Of a stretch of 64,000 bases of DNA, positions 51,491 through 63,699 are shown one piece after another (the stretch's first letter is position 1; every line of letters begins with the position of its first letter). Below the pieces are notes generated by a model. It did not search any database. It was given only the letters and a program-made list of their open reading frames with translations, and was not told the origin of the DNA. Position numbers and translations under genes: made by a program. Source of the stretch: Viscum album (lineage: Eukaryota > Streptophyta > Magnoliopsida > Santalales > Viscaceae). The stretch is taken from the NCBI GenBank assembly GCA_963277665.1, contig OY728122.1, positions 2,121,970,024 through 2,122,034,023 on the forward strand, in the 5' to 3' direction.

Positions 51491-51599
51491 CCAACCTTGT
51501 CCTTTTCTATGTTAGGATCCCTTGTGGAATGGATCATAAAATTTAATAATTATTCATTAATCTAATGTTAATGAACTATATTGATGTTTCTTCTTTATT

Positions 51600-52260
51600 T
51601 TCATTACATTCCTTATCCATATTACCATTACATCCATAATTGTAACAAAATATAATTCCCACTAATCATTATATATTTGTTTCTATTATTTTTCTATGAT
51701 GAAAATTTCATCATTCCCATCTCTTACATTGACACACTTCATTCATCCAAGTTCTCATTATATATTTTCTTCTCATTATTTCACATGATGGTATAGTATT
51801 CATAATTTTTTTTTTGGCTGAAACATAAAAAAAATTTATCCTATGATGAAAATGATTGAAAATCCAGTTCCCTTCAGAACCTTGGCATAATACCTTGAAT
51901 GGGAAGATCAATATTTTATATTATATTATGTTTGTACTCCAGTGAATGCCTCATTAGTTCGTTAATGTATTCCTCTTACTATGAAACACTATATTAATGC
52001 TTTTTGTTTATTTGTAGGTATATGTTATTAATTTTACTTCATTATTCATGAGGAAAATATTTATTGTTGAATTATATTGTAAAAGATTAAAATTCAATAT
52101 GATCTATTCTGTCATCATATATAGAATTATTAATTAATGAGAGCCACTTTCAACCGCCAACATTATGAATATTTATATATAGTGTAAAAATTTCTAAGAA
52201 ATTTCATCATAAGGGTAGTCATATCATTTCAAGAAACATAATATATTTATCATCTTATAA
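51600..52260 (-). pseudogene. M gag relic
   Basis: CYNYGCNGNMDKEC (51606-51647) is a CCHC zinc knuckle with the second Cys changed to Tyr and the His to Asn. Further upstream, FNNKYFPHE near 52055-52085 recalls the F..KYFP motif of the retrotransposon Gag capsid domain. The 66-codon frame at 51711-51911 lies between them but is not recognisable. Gag forms the particle. The 5' end of the gene cannot be placed. Confidence 0.45.
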
Positions 52261-52717
52261 TAGAATAATAGAATTACAAAAATATAGAGGCCTCTATAAC
52301 ATGAAATAATTTATTATATATTTTTCATATTTTTTAAAAACATATAAATCAATATAGGAATTATTATTATTATTTAGATGGGATTTCTACGTAAATATTT
52401 CTATGATATCCTTAGCTCTGAATCATGTTTTATTGTGTTTGTCATTAGTGAAATATTTACATTCAATATATGTATTGATACCATTCTTTTGGCCATGATT
52501 AATTTCTATACAATCATATAAAAAAAATTCTAAAATAACTATTAATTTTAATTAAATTATTATAATATCTGTAACTCTCAAAAAAATTAAAATTCAATAA
52601 ACCACAAATATAAAAATCATATAGATTATTTAATTTGGAATATCCTCAATGTGAGTCATACTATTGTGTTACCTAATCTATGTTTTATAAAATATATTTC
52701 TAATGGTTTTTCTAGTA

Positions 52718-52736
52718 TTTAATACAATACCCATAA
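52718..52736 (-). promoter_or_regulatory. M primer binding site, decayed
   Basis: The minus strand reads TGGGTATTGTATTAAAT next to the LTR start at 52737, a weak match to TGGTATCAGAGC. It is supported mainly by position. Confidence 0.3.
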
Positions 52737-53059
52737 TAGCATTCCTAAAACCATTAACCCAGGGTCAATGTATACTATAATACATTATCCTATGATTACA
52801 TAGATCAAATTCCCATGTTTTCATTGAGTAAAAAATGGATACATACATGATTCCCATATTAAATTAGACATTAACTATAAGACATATTAAAATAAATATT
52901 ATTCACAATTAAACACATGTATTACATGTACATTTTTTTAGGGTTTCCCTATGTTATCGTTATCTGGTTAGGAGTTCAATGATGCATCAGGCATGAATTA
53001 GTAATCTTTGGGGGATTTCTTGGGTTTTAATCAACCATCCATAAAATATTGGACCGATG

Positions 53060-53560
53060 CATCTCCTATTTGGGGTGTTTGGAACATCGTGTGATTTTTG
53101 GTCTACTAGACCCTCGACAGCTTCTCATGCACTTCGAGTCTGAGGAAGACATCATCACTGCCTAAATTGGAAAAAAACATCCCTACAATAGTGCCTGATT
53201 GTTCCTCTTATGACGGTATTTCAACTTCCATTTGAGCCATGATCCTTAGACAACACCAATATGTATAAGTTTCTCCTTACCTTTCGCTTCTGTTTCAAAA
53301 CCACTCAGTGCTCTCGATGCCTGGAAACCTGGTCAGAAAGTTATTATATTTTGACAATCGATTGCGATAACTTTTCCTCCCTATTTTTCCATGAATCTGT
53401 GTGTAAATAGATGTTCCTAAACAACTAGTGTACTATGTGGGGATTGAAAATGAAAATTAATACCAGATCAAACAAATGGTTCTTTATTGAATTGATTTCT
53501 TCTCGTCAGGTGGTCATCTTAACCATCTCCAACAGACATGTAGGAGTGCTGATGTCGGAC
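53060..53560 (+). pseudogene. DUF4283 plus zinc-knuckle relic (LINE ORF1 type)
   Basis: FGLLDPRQLLMHFESEED (53097-53150) is the hallmark strand of DUF4283, which in plant LINEs is the N-terminal RNA-binding region of ORF1. ICISFSLPFASVSKPLSAL near 53262-53318 fits the following WVS.P.LP..... segment. IDVPKQLVYYVGIENEN near 53410-53460 fits the VEIDL.K.LP..IWIGI segment. FFSSGGHLNHLQQTC (53497-53541) fits the C..C..LGH....C knuckle with two Cys lost and Gly changed to Asn. Order and spacing match the family. At least five stops and frameshifts make it a pseudogene. Confidence 0.6.
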
Positions 53561-54029
53561 AAGAATTAGTTCCTACAGCCTCAGTTCGTGATTTTTATGG
53601 AGGGGGTATTGAAACTATGAAATCATGTGCAGTTGTGGCATCTCTACCCTAGCATAACAGACCAGGTTCAACTGATGTTAATGACGTTAACAGCATTTCG
53701 TCTCTAGAATGTGTGAAGGGGTACTTGGAGATTTCAGGTGTTCAAGGCCCATCCATCCAATAGATTTGATCTTTAGGTTCCAAGGCACCAAATTTAGGGA
53801 CTAATTTAGGTTTCCATATCCCCAGTTCTGTCCCTCCCAGATAGAGACATGGCTCTCTCGGGTCTAATAAACCGACTTTTCATCCAACTCCTGTAGATAT
53901 CCAACTGATCCTCCTTTAAAAAAAATCTAGTCTAACAAATGGATTGGATGGGGCAGAGGATCAAGGGGGGTGGAGAACTATGATTCATAGGAACGATAAG
54001 AAGTAGGATCCATCTCGTGTTGAATAATC

Positions 54030-54711
54030 TTCAGAAAATGAGGCAATTTATCTGAGTCCCCACAGTCTCCCTTAGAAAATGAGGATGATGAGAAACTCAA
54101 TATTTTCTCACATAATTTACTCTCAAAAGGAATGCTAATGCATATCGATGTTGGAGACTTTCTAGTGAATGTTGGGATAAAGAACAAGACTCAGAATGAT
54201 TATTTTTTCCTTCGAAAAATGAAGAATACCCATTTAGTTGGCATGGGTATTAAATTTAGGGATAATGTTCAGCCTACTCAAGATGGTGACGAGCGGGAGG
54301 TTGCTTGTAGCATGTTCATGGAGTATAAAGGTGGTAGGCTTGAGAATCCTAATCAATTGGTTAATCTAGTTGCATCTGATGGTGTCTAAAAGGAGTAAAG
54401 TAAAGAGAATGTTGGCTAAGATATTTTTCTACACTTGTAGAAAAACATTGCAGATGGATATTTTGAAATAAATGTTTCAAAGGAGTAAGAAGATATAATG
54501 TACAAGAGATTAATTCCACATGATCTTAATGAAGATCATGCGGATTGGATTGACAATCAAGGCCTGACTTTGTATCGTGGAATCAACGAGGGGGAAATAA
54601 ATATGGAATAATACCTTTATAATTTGGAAAATATGGCCTACCAATTCAAGGATCTCATCAAAGACGATCCAGAAACAATTATAACATCTATCTCTTACAA
54701 CTTACATAGGG
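54030..54711 (+). pseudogene. unidentified decayed coding frame downstream of DUF4283 relic
   Basis: One frame reads through about 225 codons with coding-like composition, holding an 85-codon open part (54132-54389) and then stops that are all TAA or TAG. It is acidic and hydrophilic (ENEDDEKLNIF, DGDEREVACSMF, NEDHADWIDNQG). I do not recognise the family. It could be the ORF1 C-terminal part or a neighbouring gene fragment. The stops would fit Gln codons changed by C-to-T decay. The minus-strand frame at 53978-54187 is its shadow. Confidence 0.4.
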
Positions 54712-57155
54712 TGATTAATTCAAATGTTTTAATGTTTTTCTAGAATAGTTTGGTAATTTCTAATGAGGTTTTAATTTGGTATGACATGTAATATTTTTGG
54801 GTTCTCACTTTCCCTCAAAATTGATTTCAATGATATAAATTTTAGATTTTTTGTTTATGTATTTGTGCAATGTTATATTATAATACATGTAGGTGTCCAA
54901 CAAAACACCATTTAAAATATTTTTTCCCAAATGGTTTTCTCATTATATCTAACGATGCTTGAAGGATATATCAACAATAATGACCCAAACAAAACATCCA
55001 AAACAATGCATTCCTAAAATATTGAATGACCAATTTTACTCATAGAAAATATGTATTTTAAAAAATATCCTTATTTATTTTCTGAAAATATTATATCAAC
55101 ATTTCCTCATTCAATCAAATATTAATAACAGTAAAATATTATACGTAGATATAGTATATAGTTCATTAAAATGGATGTTAAATAATAAAATGAATATTGA
55201 TAAAGAAGAAAAATTTATAATCTAATAAATTATTATCCCAAGAATAATAATTATTTACTACATAGTTAATGTAATCTAATCAATAAAAATATATGACATT
55301 ACTATCAATTCATTAGAAAATTCAATTTTTTTTTAAAATATAGTCATTCGAAAAATCGGATAAAATGGATTTGAAACATTTAAAATAATATTTAGTGAAT
55401 ATTTTTCCTTTTAATATATATGAAAACATATAGGTAAAGAAAAATATTATAAAATAGTTATTATTGTTGGATAATCAATTCGTCTTGTATACATTAAAAA
55501 GTAACATTCCTTTTGACTATTTATAATAAATGAAAAAAATGAACCATTATGAAGAAATTTTAAATATTCCATTAAATCCTAATAAAAAGTAAATAAAATA
55601 ATATGTTCTTAATTGAGGATTAAATTAAATAAAAAGGGAATTATTAAAACAATTTTGTTAAATGTGGACAAATATGAAGAATTTACATTATGGAAATGAT
55701 AAATAAGATTATATTTTAGTTTAATAATTTATATACATTATAAAAAGTAAAAATAGAGGAAATATTTTAGGAAAACATAAAATCTCTTTAAATATATATA
55801 GAATAAAAAATTGATTTTATTTTTAAGGATATATTATATAATTCCTTATATGAAAATATAATACATCCAAAAAATGATATTTTAAAATAAATTCTCTTGT
55901 ATTATTCAATTTTAAAATGTAACCATTTGAGATATTATACATAAATTTAATCATTACATATCATGAATAAATATAGATTCATTTAATATAACAAAAGTGT
56001 ATTTTATACGGACACATAAAAGAAAAATAGGTTCTTAATACCCAATATATCTCATTGGAGGGTAAATCCAAATGAAATACTATATAAATACCATATAATT
56101 ATTGTAACTGCTAATCAATGATGTGATTATGTGTAAAAATATTAATATATAAAAAATTAAAAATAATATAAAATAATAAGTTTTAATTTCACACATAATC
56201 ATGGGAAAAAATCAATATATTATTGGAATAATTTAATGTATAGAAATTGAGATCAGAAACCCCATACCTCACACTTTTATATAGTTGAATGTAGGTTATA
56301 ATAATATAAAATAAATGTAAAATTATTGTAAATACATACTAGAACCATATAATAATATATAATATCATGCATGATTCACTTATAACGTATTATCACCTGT
56401 TTCATAATATTCATTCAATTTTTCAATGTTTCAGGTTTTAACTACTTGTTTTTTTGTATGTTTTGATTCAGCAGTTATAGTCCATGTTTCATGATTGTGG
56501 TAGAATGATCTAAAAAACGTTAATCATGATTTAAAAATCATACATTTAGTTATATAAATATTTACCTTCATCCTTGAAATATTAGAATGTAAAATAAGTA
56601 TCATCACTTTATAGATGTCATACTACACACCTACACCTGGGAGACATTGTCATTCATTTAATTTATGGAAGGAGAAGTAGGGAAATGGTATATTCAAATT
56701 ATTGAATTATAATTATCTCATAACTACCAGATATATTTTTTATATTAGTCATTAGTTCTAACCATATTTGGTAATTAAATAAAAATGTACATCATTTTTC
56801 CTGGAGGTACTCCATCTTATGCATGGGTGATGGTTTTATTTCCCATTAGAGGTGGAAGTAGATGGATAAATATTAGACCATAAAAATATTAACATATAAG
56901 TATATTGTACATATTAGTTTTATTATATTTTATTGGTTAGGTGATAATTTAATGTGATAAAAGGAGTTGGAAAATGAAATTGTCACCCAAGACAACTACC
57001 TATACATTGAAAAAGATTAATTATGTGTCTGTATATGGATAAAAGGGATGTCCATTTGGTATGGTAAGGACATATAAAAATTATATAATGAATTTGGGAA
57101 GATATTTTGTTTGAAATAATTGGATATATTGGTAATGAGAGATGATGGGAGTATG

Positions 57156-57174
57156 CTCCCTTTTATATATAATG
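57156..57174 (-). promoter_or_regulatory. TATA box of M 5' LTR
   Basis: The minus strand reads CATTATATATAAAAGGGAGC, the strongest TATA-like element in the window. It shares TATAAAAGGG with the L LTRs. Transcription would run left into gag. Confidence 0.5.
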
Positions 57175-58160
57175 ATGTAGCGCATGTTTATTTTTTCAGT
57201 GTTTTGTAATATTAAGAAATAAAAATCATCCAAAAAATTCTCCAAATTGAGAATACATTTAGTTTTAGAGAGACTATCTTCAATATATATTCATCCAATA
57301 ATTTTTATATTTGTTTAATAATAAATTAATCACCTATAAAAATATTTTACCCCCGATAAAATCATTTTAACAATTACAATGATTGATATTAATTACCGTT
57401 TTTATTGTTAATAAGGACCTAGAATTTTAGCTACCTCAGTAATGAATATATTCCTGATGATCCCATGTGTGGAAAAGATTTCAATATTATAATTATATAA
57501 TTTTTATAAGTTATTTCAATATATCCCTTAAAATATAACCAAATAATGTTTTTTCATAAAAATTAATTTTTAAAGAATTATATTATCTTATATTATGATT
57601 GTGAGATGTAATAAACCTTATAATAATTTAATGTAATATATTAATATTTATAATATATTAAATTATTTAAAATATTTCATAATTAGGGGATTATTTAAAA
57701 AAATAAAATTAAAAACATTATCCACTTCAAAATGGTTTTTTAAATATCCCTTTAAACTCTAATTTAAATCTTATTTATTTTCAGGAAATTAATAATAAAT
57801 GCATTATTTATTATACATTTTATAAAACATTATTATAAATTAAATAATAATTTTTTAAATATGAATTTATAAATTAAAATATCAAAAATATATCACTCTA
57901 GGAATAATTTGACATATTAAGTTCACATTAGATATTCATTATCTCAAATTGGATTTTTTATATTTCAATGAAATATTAAAATGTTCATTGTGATACAATT
58001 TCCTAAAAATAAAACATTTTATTACAATAGTTGATTTAATGTATTGAGAAATATTTTTTTTAATGTTTTATAGATATCTATATTTTTTATATAAGGTGAT
58101 TATGTTTTCTAATTTTTTATACATTGTGAAACTGTGCATTTGACAATGAAGGGGTGTTAT

Positions 58161-60841
58161 TATGGTGTTTAATTGACTTAAACTTTTTTCCTTGGTTCAT
58201 AAAAATTGATAGTTACTATAGTATTTAACGACGAAAATACCATAACTAATAATTATTATTTATTTCATTGTTTCCCTTTATTAGGGGAAATCCATTTTTC
58301 ACATTTATTTTTTTCCATCAAAAAATCCCATTTTCATTAAATTGTCATTTCATTAAGAAGGATTTAATATATTTTTATTTTTCCTTTAAATCTATATCCA
58401 TGTTTATAATTTCAAAAAATATATTTATTATTTAGAAAAATTTATATGTGAAGTCTATTGCAACATTTTTATTTTTATAAAATTCTTATCCATTGTAATG
58501 TTTTTATCTTTTTAAATGATATAGTTTTTGTGAAATACATTTTAAAAAAATTCAGATCACATTACTTTTTATAATGTTTTATTTAATATTTCACTTCATA
58601 TTTTTCAAATAAGATTTATTTTTTATTTAGATTTCATTCTTGGATTCTAAATTAATGTTAGTTTGTTATGAAGAATTGTTTTTTAGATTTATTCAAAAAA
58701 TGGATTTTTGAAATGTGATCATAACTATGAAATTTACATATATGAAAAAAATTCCATGAATGACATTTTCATGAATTGGTGTTAATTTTTAAATGGATAT
58801 GTGTTTCATATATCACCATCTTTATGACTAGAGAATGACTTTCTTATGGAACATATAAGTACAAAAGAATAATGATTTTGGTTATATATCACCCTATAAT
58901 GCATTAGATAATGTTTCATATCTTTTGATACATGTATATGAATGAAAATTTTAGTCACTCATATGTTTAGGTGATAGTGTTTTACTCAAAAAGGTGATGT
59001 GTACCTACACTAATGGTTGTGATAAAATTCCAAAAGTATCTTTTTTTACAAGATATAAATAATTTCCCGGATACATATTCCCCTTTCATGACAAATTTCA
59101 AAGTTATTTTTTTTGTAACCCATGATAATTTTTTTTTGAATTCCATGTAAAGTATACTTCATTTCCTGTGAAAAAAATTCATAAATTCCTTTTTTTATGA
59201 TTTATTTTTTTCTTCTGATTCTCATATATGTGATCATGAATTATAATTTTTTAATAATATTTTTAATCATAATATTATATCTTATGATATTTGTTTGATA
59301 TCAACCATTTTACCCATATGGAGAATATGAGGTCACCCCATTTGTTATTGTATTTAAATTCTCATTGTTGTACAAAACTATATTTAATGTTAGAGGGTTT
59401 AATGGAATTTTATTGTTTTATTATTAAGTTGAAACATTTACATGTACTATAACATATAATGTTGATGCAACTTATCTCCCAATACACTATTCCTTCAACT
59501 GTCGAAATTATATAACTATTATTCATGAAAAATGAATATTTGATATTAAGGGATAATTATTTGTTTATTTTTGGATTTTGAGACCTATAAATATTAAACG
59601 CCAATACTATTTCACTAATAATCTACTCACCATACTTCTCCAACATCTTATGTCTTTAAGATCCTGTCACAACCATATCAATATAACCACAATATAAATT
59701 ACACTTCAATGAATAATGATATATCTGAAAAAATATTCAATATACAATAACCACATAAAATATAAGTAAATGAAAACCACATGTCTTTTCCTCTATATAT
59801 TTGGGTAATGTAATCATGAAATACAAATATTTAATTCCCCCCCCATACCATGAATATCCTCAAAATTGTGTTATCATCCAAACCAGATCATGGATAATCT
59901 ATCCTCAATCCATTTATATAGATGTGTCATAATGATAGGTTCACACATTATTAGGATGTTGAAAAAATATGAGAAAAAACCAAAAAAATAAGGGAACTGT
60001 AATTCACCATAAATAAAAAAATTATTATAGAGACCAAGGGTAAAATCCATGATTAATGATGTAAAGTTAAACTAAAATGAGAATAATATTTTAGTGATAT
60101 GAATGAAATTTATGAAGGATGTGGTAATCATAGAAGGTATCAATAATTATAATTTTATCTATGTGGAAAACATTATGTAGTTAGTCACATGATAAAGTTG
60201 TAATGGTGCTTAAATATGGAATTTATGATTAAATACTCTCTAAATACTATAGATTAATTCAATCCTTATTTAATTGGAAACGGATGGGGTCAATAACCGT
60301 TAATTTTATACATACCAGAAAAATTGAATAATAATGGGCTCAAAATTCAATATAATTCCAAAACTAATGATAATCCTCAATGAATACATCAGAGATAATT
60401 ATTAAAAAACTTATAAACCTAATAGTACCTCTTATTTTTTGTCACATCCTCAAAGGAAATAAAATAATTCATCTATAAATATCTTCCATATTAAATATGA
60501 ATTGGCCAAGATCACACATTGGGATTGATATGTCAGAAATATCACATTTGTCTTGACTACTTCATATGGATTGACAAAACAATTACTAATAAATAATCTT
60601 ATCATTAGAGTTATAACTACACCATGTTTTCTAATATGATAGACTATTATCCTTCTTAGATTCCCATTTACGACCAATATCATTCTAATTTTACTTGTTG
60701 ATAAAATAATCTCTATCAATAGTGTCTATATGTATGAGATCAATATCATCTTTTCGGGTCGAGTATAATTAATCCCATGTCCATGAGTCAAATACTATAA
60801 GGATTCACTCTTACCCCATCCCCCCACATGAGGGGAATATT
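58161..60841. other. unassigned AT-rich interval
   Basis: I see no gene, terminal repeat or recognisable domain. The frame at 60450-60719 (minus, 89 codons) has no domain and is not supported. It may be the DNA into which M inserted, or decayed transposon sequence. Confidence 0.5.
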
Positions 60842-61320
60842 TGTCACATCTTTTATTTTTTTAGGTATTCTATTTTTAATTCTTACTATCAAATGTATAT
60901 TATTTAGTTTCCTTAGGAGTTTTTAGAGAGATTTGTATTTTTTAGTCTGGAAATCTAGTTGTGCACATTTGGTGCATGGTTAAGGGAATCCAATCATCGT
61001 TATCCATGAAACCATGTTTCCTCATTCTTCTTGAATACTGAGGAACACACAATTTCTGTGTCATTTAGAAAACCATATGGGGTAACCATGTGGCTTGTCA
61101 CTCTTTGATAGTGAGGGAAAACATTTTCCACGTAGTTTTCTAAACTATGCAGGCCAATTGGGTGACTTTTTCTGGTTAATAAAACTATAAATTACTCATT
61201 TACCCTTTTCTTGTTTAACCCAAAATATCCTCAAATCTGATTCTAATGGGATATTCAGCCCTAAGTTATCCCTCCAAACATTCTTGAACCTATTTAACAT
61301 ACATATATAGGTTTTTTTGG

Positions 61321-61334
61321 CCTTATATAATCAA
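61321..61334 (+). promoter_or_regulatory. candidate TATA box of N LTR
   Basis: CCTTATATAATCAAGG lies about 480 bases into the putative LTR, followed by a pyrimidine-rich leader. It is motif evidence only. Confidence 0.3.
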
Positions 61335-62370
61335 GGAAAAATCTAGAAATTCTATTTTCTCATGATTTATTCCTTCTTCTTGGGTTTCTATACCCCCCCC
61401 CCCCTCTCTAGTTTCTTCTCTTCCAGTGGGATGTTAGGCCTAATGAGGGTTCGACCATGTGTTTTTGGATGAAATCATGATAGGTTTTCATTGATATTTC
61501 CTTTATAGGGTCTTGTTGAGGTGTAGTGGTTTTACAAAATATTCTAAATGATTTGAAGTTTCAGGTAGGTGGTTCCATGCATTTACATTACTAGATGATT
61601 TTACCATTCATGCTTGGTTTTTTTAAAAGTTTCATCGATTATTTTTCCTGTGTGATCTATGATTCGAAATATGTTTTGAGATGAATATGTGATGACTGTT
61701 TGTTTTCTAAGGGAAAATGGTTATGTTTCAAGTGTGTTTCATTTTAGTTCTTCTTGAAAGTGTTTTTTCTTTGCGTGAAAGGTGTGAAATGTGTTCTAAA
61801 TGTATTTTAGGTGGGGATGTGCTGGAATTTTGTTTTCTAAACCCAATGGATTATGATTCATTTTGTATTTTATTCCTAATAAATGTGGTTTGTGAATTGT
61901 AACACTGTTTTAAAGAATGTTATAAAATTGATTTATTGTGTCTATTAATTTAAAAGTGGATTTTACCATGAAAATGGTCATATTTTATGTGTACTTTATA
62001 TATTGGGTTTCAAAATGGAGATAATTAATTGTGAAACCGGTACAAAATTAATTTCCTAATTGATTTGGAGTTCTTTTGAAAGGGTAAGTGAAATCTATGG
62101 AAAATGGTTTCTTGCATGTGACTGGTGATCTTTGGATCAAAGTGAATTGTGTAATCAATGACATACTTATGTTATTACGATTCATGTAATGTGTAAGTGA
62201 GAGTTATGATTTATGATACATGGAAAATATATTTTTAGAACAAAGTGAGTCTTAGGAATCAATGTGGGTGAACTAGAACTAGTTCACTAGTTTATTCAGA
62301 AGGGATGAAGCCCCGAATCTACAAATTTGATTTAAGGAAAAATAATAACTTGAAATTTTATATTATCGGA

Positions 62371-62530
62371 GACCACTAGAGAATGGGATGGGTTCTCATC
62401 TATAGGATCATATATGGGAAAGTTTTTGGTGATGGCATATGAAATGGATACAACTAGAACATGGGAGATGTTCCCCTCTAGTGGCACATGCATGAGTACG
62501 TTGTTGGTTTTGTGTGGAGGAAATTGTTGA
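62371..62530. repeat. two-unit degenerate direct repeat in N LTR with inverted CCACTAGAG ends
   Basis: Units starting near 62371 and 62448 share the order ACTAGA, A.GGGA, TTC.C, CACATG/CATATATG and TTGGT. CCACTAGAG (62373-62381) and CTCTAGTGG (62476-62484) are exact inverted matches 94 bases apart. Confidence 0.45.
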
Positions 62531-63699
62531 ACTAGGCATGAGGTTTAAAGGGGCATACTTGTGCTAGTTAACTTAAGGTATTTCCCATCATTATCTTCTA
62601 TGAAATTATGCTTTTATGATATGGTGATAACCGTTGATATATGGTGAAGCTTTTGTACATTGTGGTTTCAAAGAATGTTTCTTTGAAAAATGGTTTTCAT
62701 TAAAATTGATTTCTTGAAAATGTTTTGCTTGAAATGTTCCATGAAAATTATTCTTAATCTGATTAAAAAATTGCACTTGCTGATTTATATACCAATGTTA
62801 TTTCAGGTAATCTTACCATTGTGTGGCATCCTACTAGGTTTTTCATTACACAATATATACACTATTTTTTGCATGAATAATTTTTTATGTATATATTGGG
62901 TAAATGAACAATGTTCTATGGTGGTGACGGTTGATATGGTAACTAGTGTACCACTTCTTACATGTTTCGGTGGTGGTGTCATTAGTGTGATGTCCCTCTT
63001 GGTACATGGAGGGTTTAAGGATGTTTTAGTTGTTAAATTTCCTTCATTGTACTCTTAATATTGGTAAAATTGGTAAAACAATGGATATAAAAATTATTTT
63101 ATCTTGTTTGATTATGATTAATAGTTACGTTATGTTTTATTATATTGGGTTGTTTATTGTTATATTCAATGGTGAAATCATTTCCAATGTGTATTGCTGA
63201 TACACAAAAATAGTTTCTTACCCATGATGATCAGGATTTCTCTAAGGGTCATACCACATGCTTAGTAACTTGTTGTTTTGATGTATCCCTATCTTGGTGT
63301 GTGAAAAATGGAATTAGAGGAAGTTACTAACTTATTTTGGGTTATGAAAACTTGGAGAGTCTAAATATACCAGAGCTAGGATTGTAGGTTTTTGAGTTTT
63401 TAGTTTTGAGTGGGAGAATGGACATCAAAATTCAGGACAGATCATGAGTCACCATGGGATGTTGGGGTATTTAGTTTGAATTCTCGTCTATGTGATATTT
63501 ATACGTTGTAGACTATATATGTACAATAAGGGAGGGTGGATAGGTTTGGTTTGGTTTTTTTATTATTTTATACATTGTTTTTCTTGATTTATCGAAGTGT
63601 TTGGAAATTTTAGTTATTAATGTAAAATATCACAAAACTATATTGATGGTTGTATTGATGTTTTTATGGTCAATTCTTGTTTTACTAACATTCAACTCT

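Larger units (their letters stand above)
52940..54715 (+). mobile_element. LINE ORF1-like insert in M 5' LTR
   Basis: This is a block of visibly lower AT content inside the M LTR. It carries DUF4283-type and zinc-knuckle relics typical of plant L1-type LINE ORF1. No endonuclease or RT is present and no poly-A tail or target repeat was found, so it could also be a captured gene fragment. Edges are taken from where LTR homology is lost and are uncertain by tens of bases. Confidence 0.5.
44828..58160 (-). mobile_element. M: minus-strand Ty3/gypsy element with full gag-pol order
   Basis: From right to left: 5' LTR (52737-58160), primer site, gag, protease, RT, RNase H, integrase, polypurine tract (48106), and a 3' LTR remnant (44828-48105) cut by P. 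It is the only element here with relics of every enzyme. Its LTR start (TAGCATTCCTAAAACC) matches the start of the L LTRs (TGTAATGTCCTAACCCC), so L and E1 may descend from an M-like autonomous ancestor. Every frame is broken. Confidence 0.65.
52737..58160 (-). repeat. M 5' LTR, interrupted by a LINE-like insert
   Basis: The first 190 bases align with the L LTR start, including GTCAATGTATACTATAATAC against TCGGTGCATTATTTTAATAC. Homology is then lost at about 52940, resumes weakly after about 54715, and is clear again near 56270-56560 (AGAACCATATAATAATATATAA and on) and at the TATA box. The end is GGGGTGTTAT near 58160. Without the insert the LTR is about 3.6 kb. No gene is supported outside the insert. 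Confidence 0.5.
60842..63470 (+). repeat. N: putative 5' LTR of a further plus-strand retroelement
   Basis: It is less AT-rich than the left neighbour. It may start at TGTCACATC (60842), has a TATA-like CCTTATATAATCAAGGAAAA (61321-61340) and a C12 run at 61393-61404, and may end near GGGATG (63462) just before TTGGGGTATTTAG, a poor match to a tRNA-Met primer site. No second LTR is in the window, so this is a candidate only. The frames 61717-61902 and 62690-63058 have no recognisable domain. Confidence 0.3.

Noticed and set aside
52940..54715. DNA transposon ends (CCCTATGT near 52945 and ACATAGGG near 54702)
   Set aside because: Only about 8 bases pair, no target repeat flanks them, and such short matches are expected by chance.
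60450..60719. 89-codon minus-strand frame as a gene
   Set aside because: No domain, and its length is unremarkable for this much DNA read in six frames.
62690..63058. 122-codon hydrophobic frame as a membrane protein gene
   Set aside because: It lies in a putative LTR, has biased T-rich composition and no recognised motif. T-rich DNA gives hydrophobic residues by default.
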